From: Xylaria sp. FL1777
Lineage: Eukaryota; Ascomycota; Sordariomycetes; Xylariales; Xylariaceae
Direction of reading: 5' to 3'
NCBI GenBank assembly: GCA_022578965.1
Contig: MU400673.1
Coordinates: 2,566-66,565, forward strand
Length of the DNA: 64,000 nucleotides
Shown: positions 62,501 to 64,000 of the stretch, piece after piece
Layout: every line of letters begins with the position of its first letter
How positions within the stretch are numbered: position 1 is the first letter of the stretch
Notes under the pieces: generated by a model
Seen by the model: only the letters and a program-made list of their open reading frames with translations
The model's database searches: none
Told to the model about the DNA's origin: nothing
Position numbers and translations under genes: made by a program

Positions 62501-64000
62501 TATAACAGCTAAAGTTAAAACAAAAAAATGCAGCAATTATAAAAGAAAAACTAAAAAAAATGCTAAAAAAACTACAGAATTAATATGTTTAGCTTGTTAA
62601 TTAAAAACTATAAGCACTACAATATTACGAAATTAATATAAACTTATTAAAAAAGCAAATATTTAGTATTAACGCTATAACTTCTAAGTATTTATAAAAA
62701 GGTAAATATAATTTTAAAAAACAAAAATAAAGTAAATAATTGTTTAATTTTTTATAATAAGTAAAGTTAAACAATTTTTATTTAGCAAAAATAACTATTT
62801 GTTAAAAATGTAATATAAATAATTATTACGTTTATAAATGTAGCTTTGCTTATAAATTAAAACAAAAAAACATTATATACTAAAACTTTAAATAATGTTT
62901 AAAAAAGCTAGGATTTTTTGCAAGCTTTAAATATATAAAAGTTCTTTTAAAAGTTATAAAAATTAGTAAAAATAAAAAAAAAATACTTAACGCTACAATA
63001 AAATAAATATATAACTTTGTTTTAAGCAATAATAAGCCGCTAAAGCAAAAAGCTTATTATTAACTTTGAAAAAAAAACCTTGTTTTAAATAACAAAGATT
63101 TAAATGCTAAAATAAAAAGCAAACAAAAGAAACTAAGGAATAAAAAACTTTACTAGCTAAAAAACAAGCAGTTAGCCTAATTTTTAAGTAAAAAATTTAA
63201 CAATTAAACCTTTATACCTTATAAAATAAAATTAATAAAAGCTTATAATATTAAAAAAAACAACTTAATAAACAGCAAGCTAAATAATAGCTTTATTATA
63301 ACTAATTAAAACTTTATATAAAGCACTTTTTATAATATAAACAGCATTAAAATTTTGCAAGGCTATATATTAAGCAAAAAGATTAGCGTAAATGTGTTTT
63401 AAGCTAATCGTTACAAACTTTTATTAAAAAAAGCTACCTTTTACTAAACAAAAAGTAAAAAAAAACCTAAAAAGCTAAAAAAAAAGCCTTTTATAAATTA
63501 AACAATTAAAAAGGTTTATTTAAATAATAACAAATCTTTTATTTAACTTAATACTAAAAATATATAAATAAACAACAATTTTTTTAAGCAAAATACTTTA
63601 TTAAAAATAAAAGGTTTTAATTATTAAAGACTTTAAAGAATACAAAAAGCAAAGCTTACAGAAAGAAATTTGGAATTCGAAAAAATGTAGGCTAAAAAGT
63701 CTAAGAACTTTTTAAACAAAAAAACAAATATTACTTTTAGAGATCTTATAATAAAAGTTCTAAAGTACTTTGGTGTTTTTATTTAAATAATTGCTTAAAC
63801 AAAAGCTAAATTATATTTTAAAGCAGCAAAAGTTCTTAAGCTAATGCTAAAAATAATACTACTACTTTTAAATAACTTTAGCAAAAGTTTAAATTAATAA
63901 ATTAAGCTAAACATATTATGGCTTGTTTTAAAAAAAAAAAGCAATAAGTTAAAATATAAAGCTTAACTAAAAACTTCGTTATATAAAATCTTAACTTAAG

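Larger units (their letters stand above)
32400..64000. repeat. AT-rich, RIP-like degraded block; no credible genes
   Basis: From about 32.4 kb to the right edge composition changes abruptly: in six lines tallied by hand about 21% of bases are G or C, and CC/GG and CG pairs are rare. The longest open frames (up to 95 codons, for example 53210-53497) consist of Phe, Ile, Leu, Lys, Asn and Tyr and reflect composition. Repeat copies within differ almost only by transitions (separate entries). This is the signature of RIP-type degradation of old transposons. It may also be centromeric. I could not identify the original elements. Only the MITE-like insert at 32639-32870 interrupts the pattern. Confidence 0.85.

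Overview
The window is nuclear DNA of a filamentous ascomycete (Pezizomycotina). A Sordariomycete is likely, but I cannot name the genus. The support is short spliceosomal introns (54-106 nt) with CTAAC/CTGAC-type branch points, fungal-specific gene families (PhiA-type wall protein, Afi1/SPA polarity protein), dispersed ACCT/AGGT motifs, and a very AT-rich block carrying transition-type decay like that left by repeat-induced point mutation (RIP).

Layout. 1-17 kb is gene-poor. It begins with a poly-C tract and holds four isolated genes without introns: a secreted GH18 chitinase (minus), a secreted PhiA-like cell-wall protein (minus), a YrdC/Sua5-domain protein (minus) and a secreted GH18 endo-beta-N-acetylglucosaminidase of the Endo T type (plus). 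The long gaps between them hold no gene I can support, but do contain a perfect 24-bp inverted repeat at 15.5 kb and a cluster of short repeats at 11.2-12.2 kb.

17.3-32.1 kb is gene-dense and mostly housekeeping, and every gene there has introns: an Afi1-like Arf-docking/SPA protein (plus) convergent with S-formylglutathione hydrolase (minus); a small secreted eight-cysteine protein (minus, three exons, rebuilt by hand); RPB6, the shared subunit of RNA polymerases I, II and III (minus, four exons, one of them bounded by a GC-AG intron), divergent from TFIIIA (plus, ten zinc fingers); and an uncharacterised fungal membrane protein with a large glycosylated ectodomain (plus).

32.4-64 kb is an AT-rich block with no credible gene. 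About one base in five is G or C in lines tallied by hand. It contains decayed tandem and dispersed repeats whose copies differ almost only by transitions. A GC-rich 232-bp element with 20-bp perfect terminal inverted repeats sits undamaged just inside its left border. The block runs off the right edge and is either a RIP-degraded transposon graveyard or part of a regional centromere.

Links between genes. RPB6 and TFIIIA both serve RNA polymerase III (5S rRNA synthesis) and share one 477-bp divergent promoter region. The three secreted products on the left (chitinase, ENGase, PhiA) all act at the cell wall or on glycans outside the cell. I found no tRNA, rRNA, CRISPR array or intact transposase.
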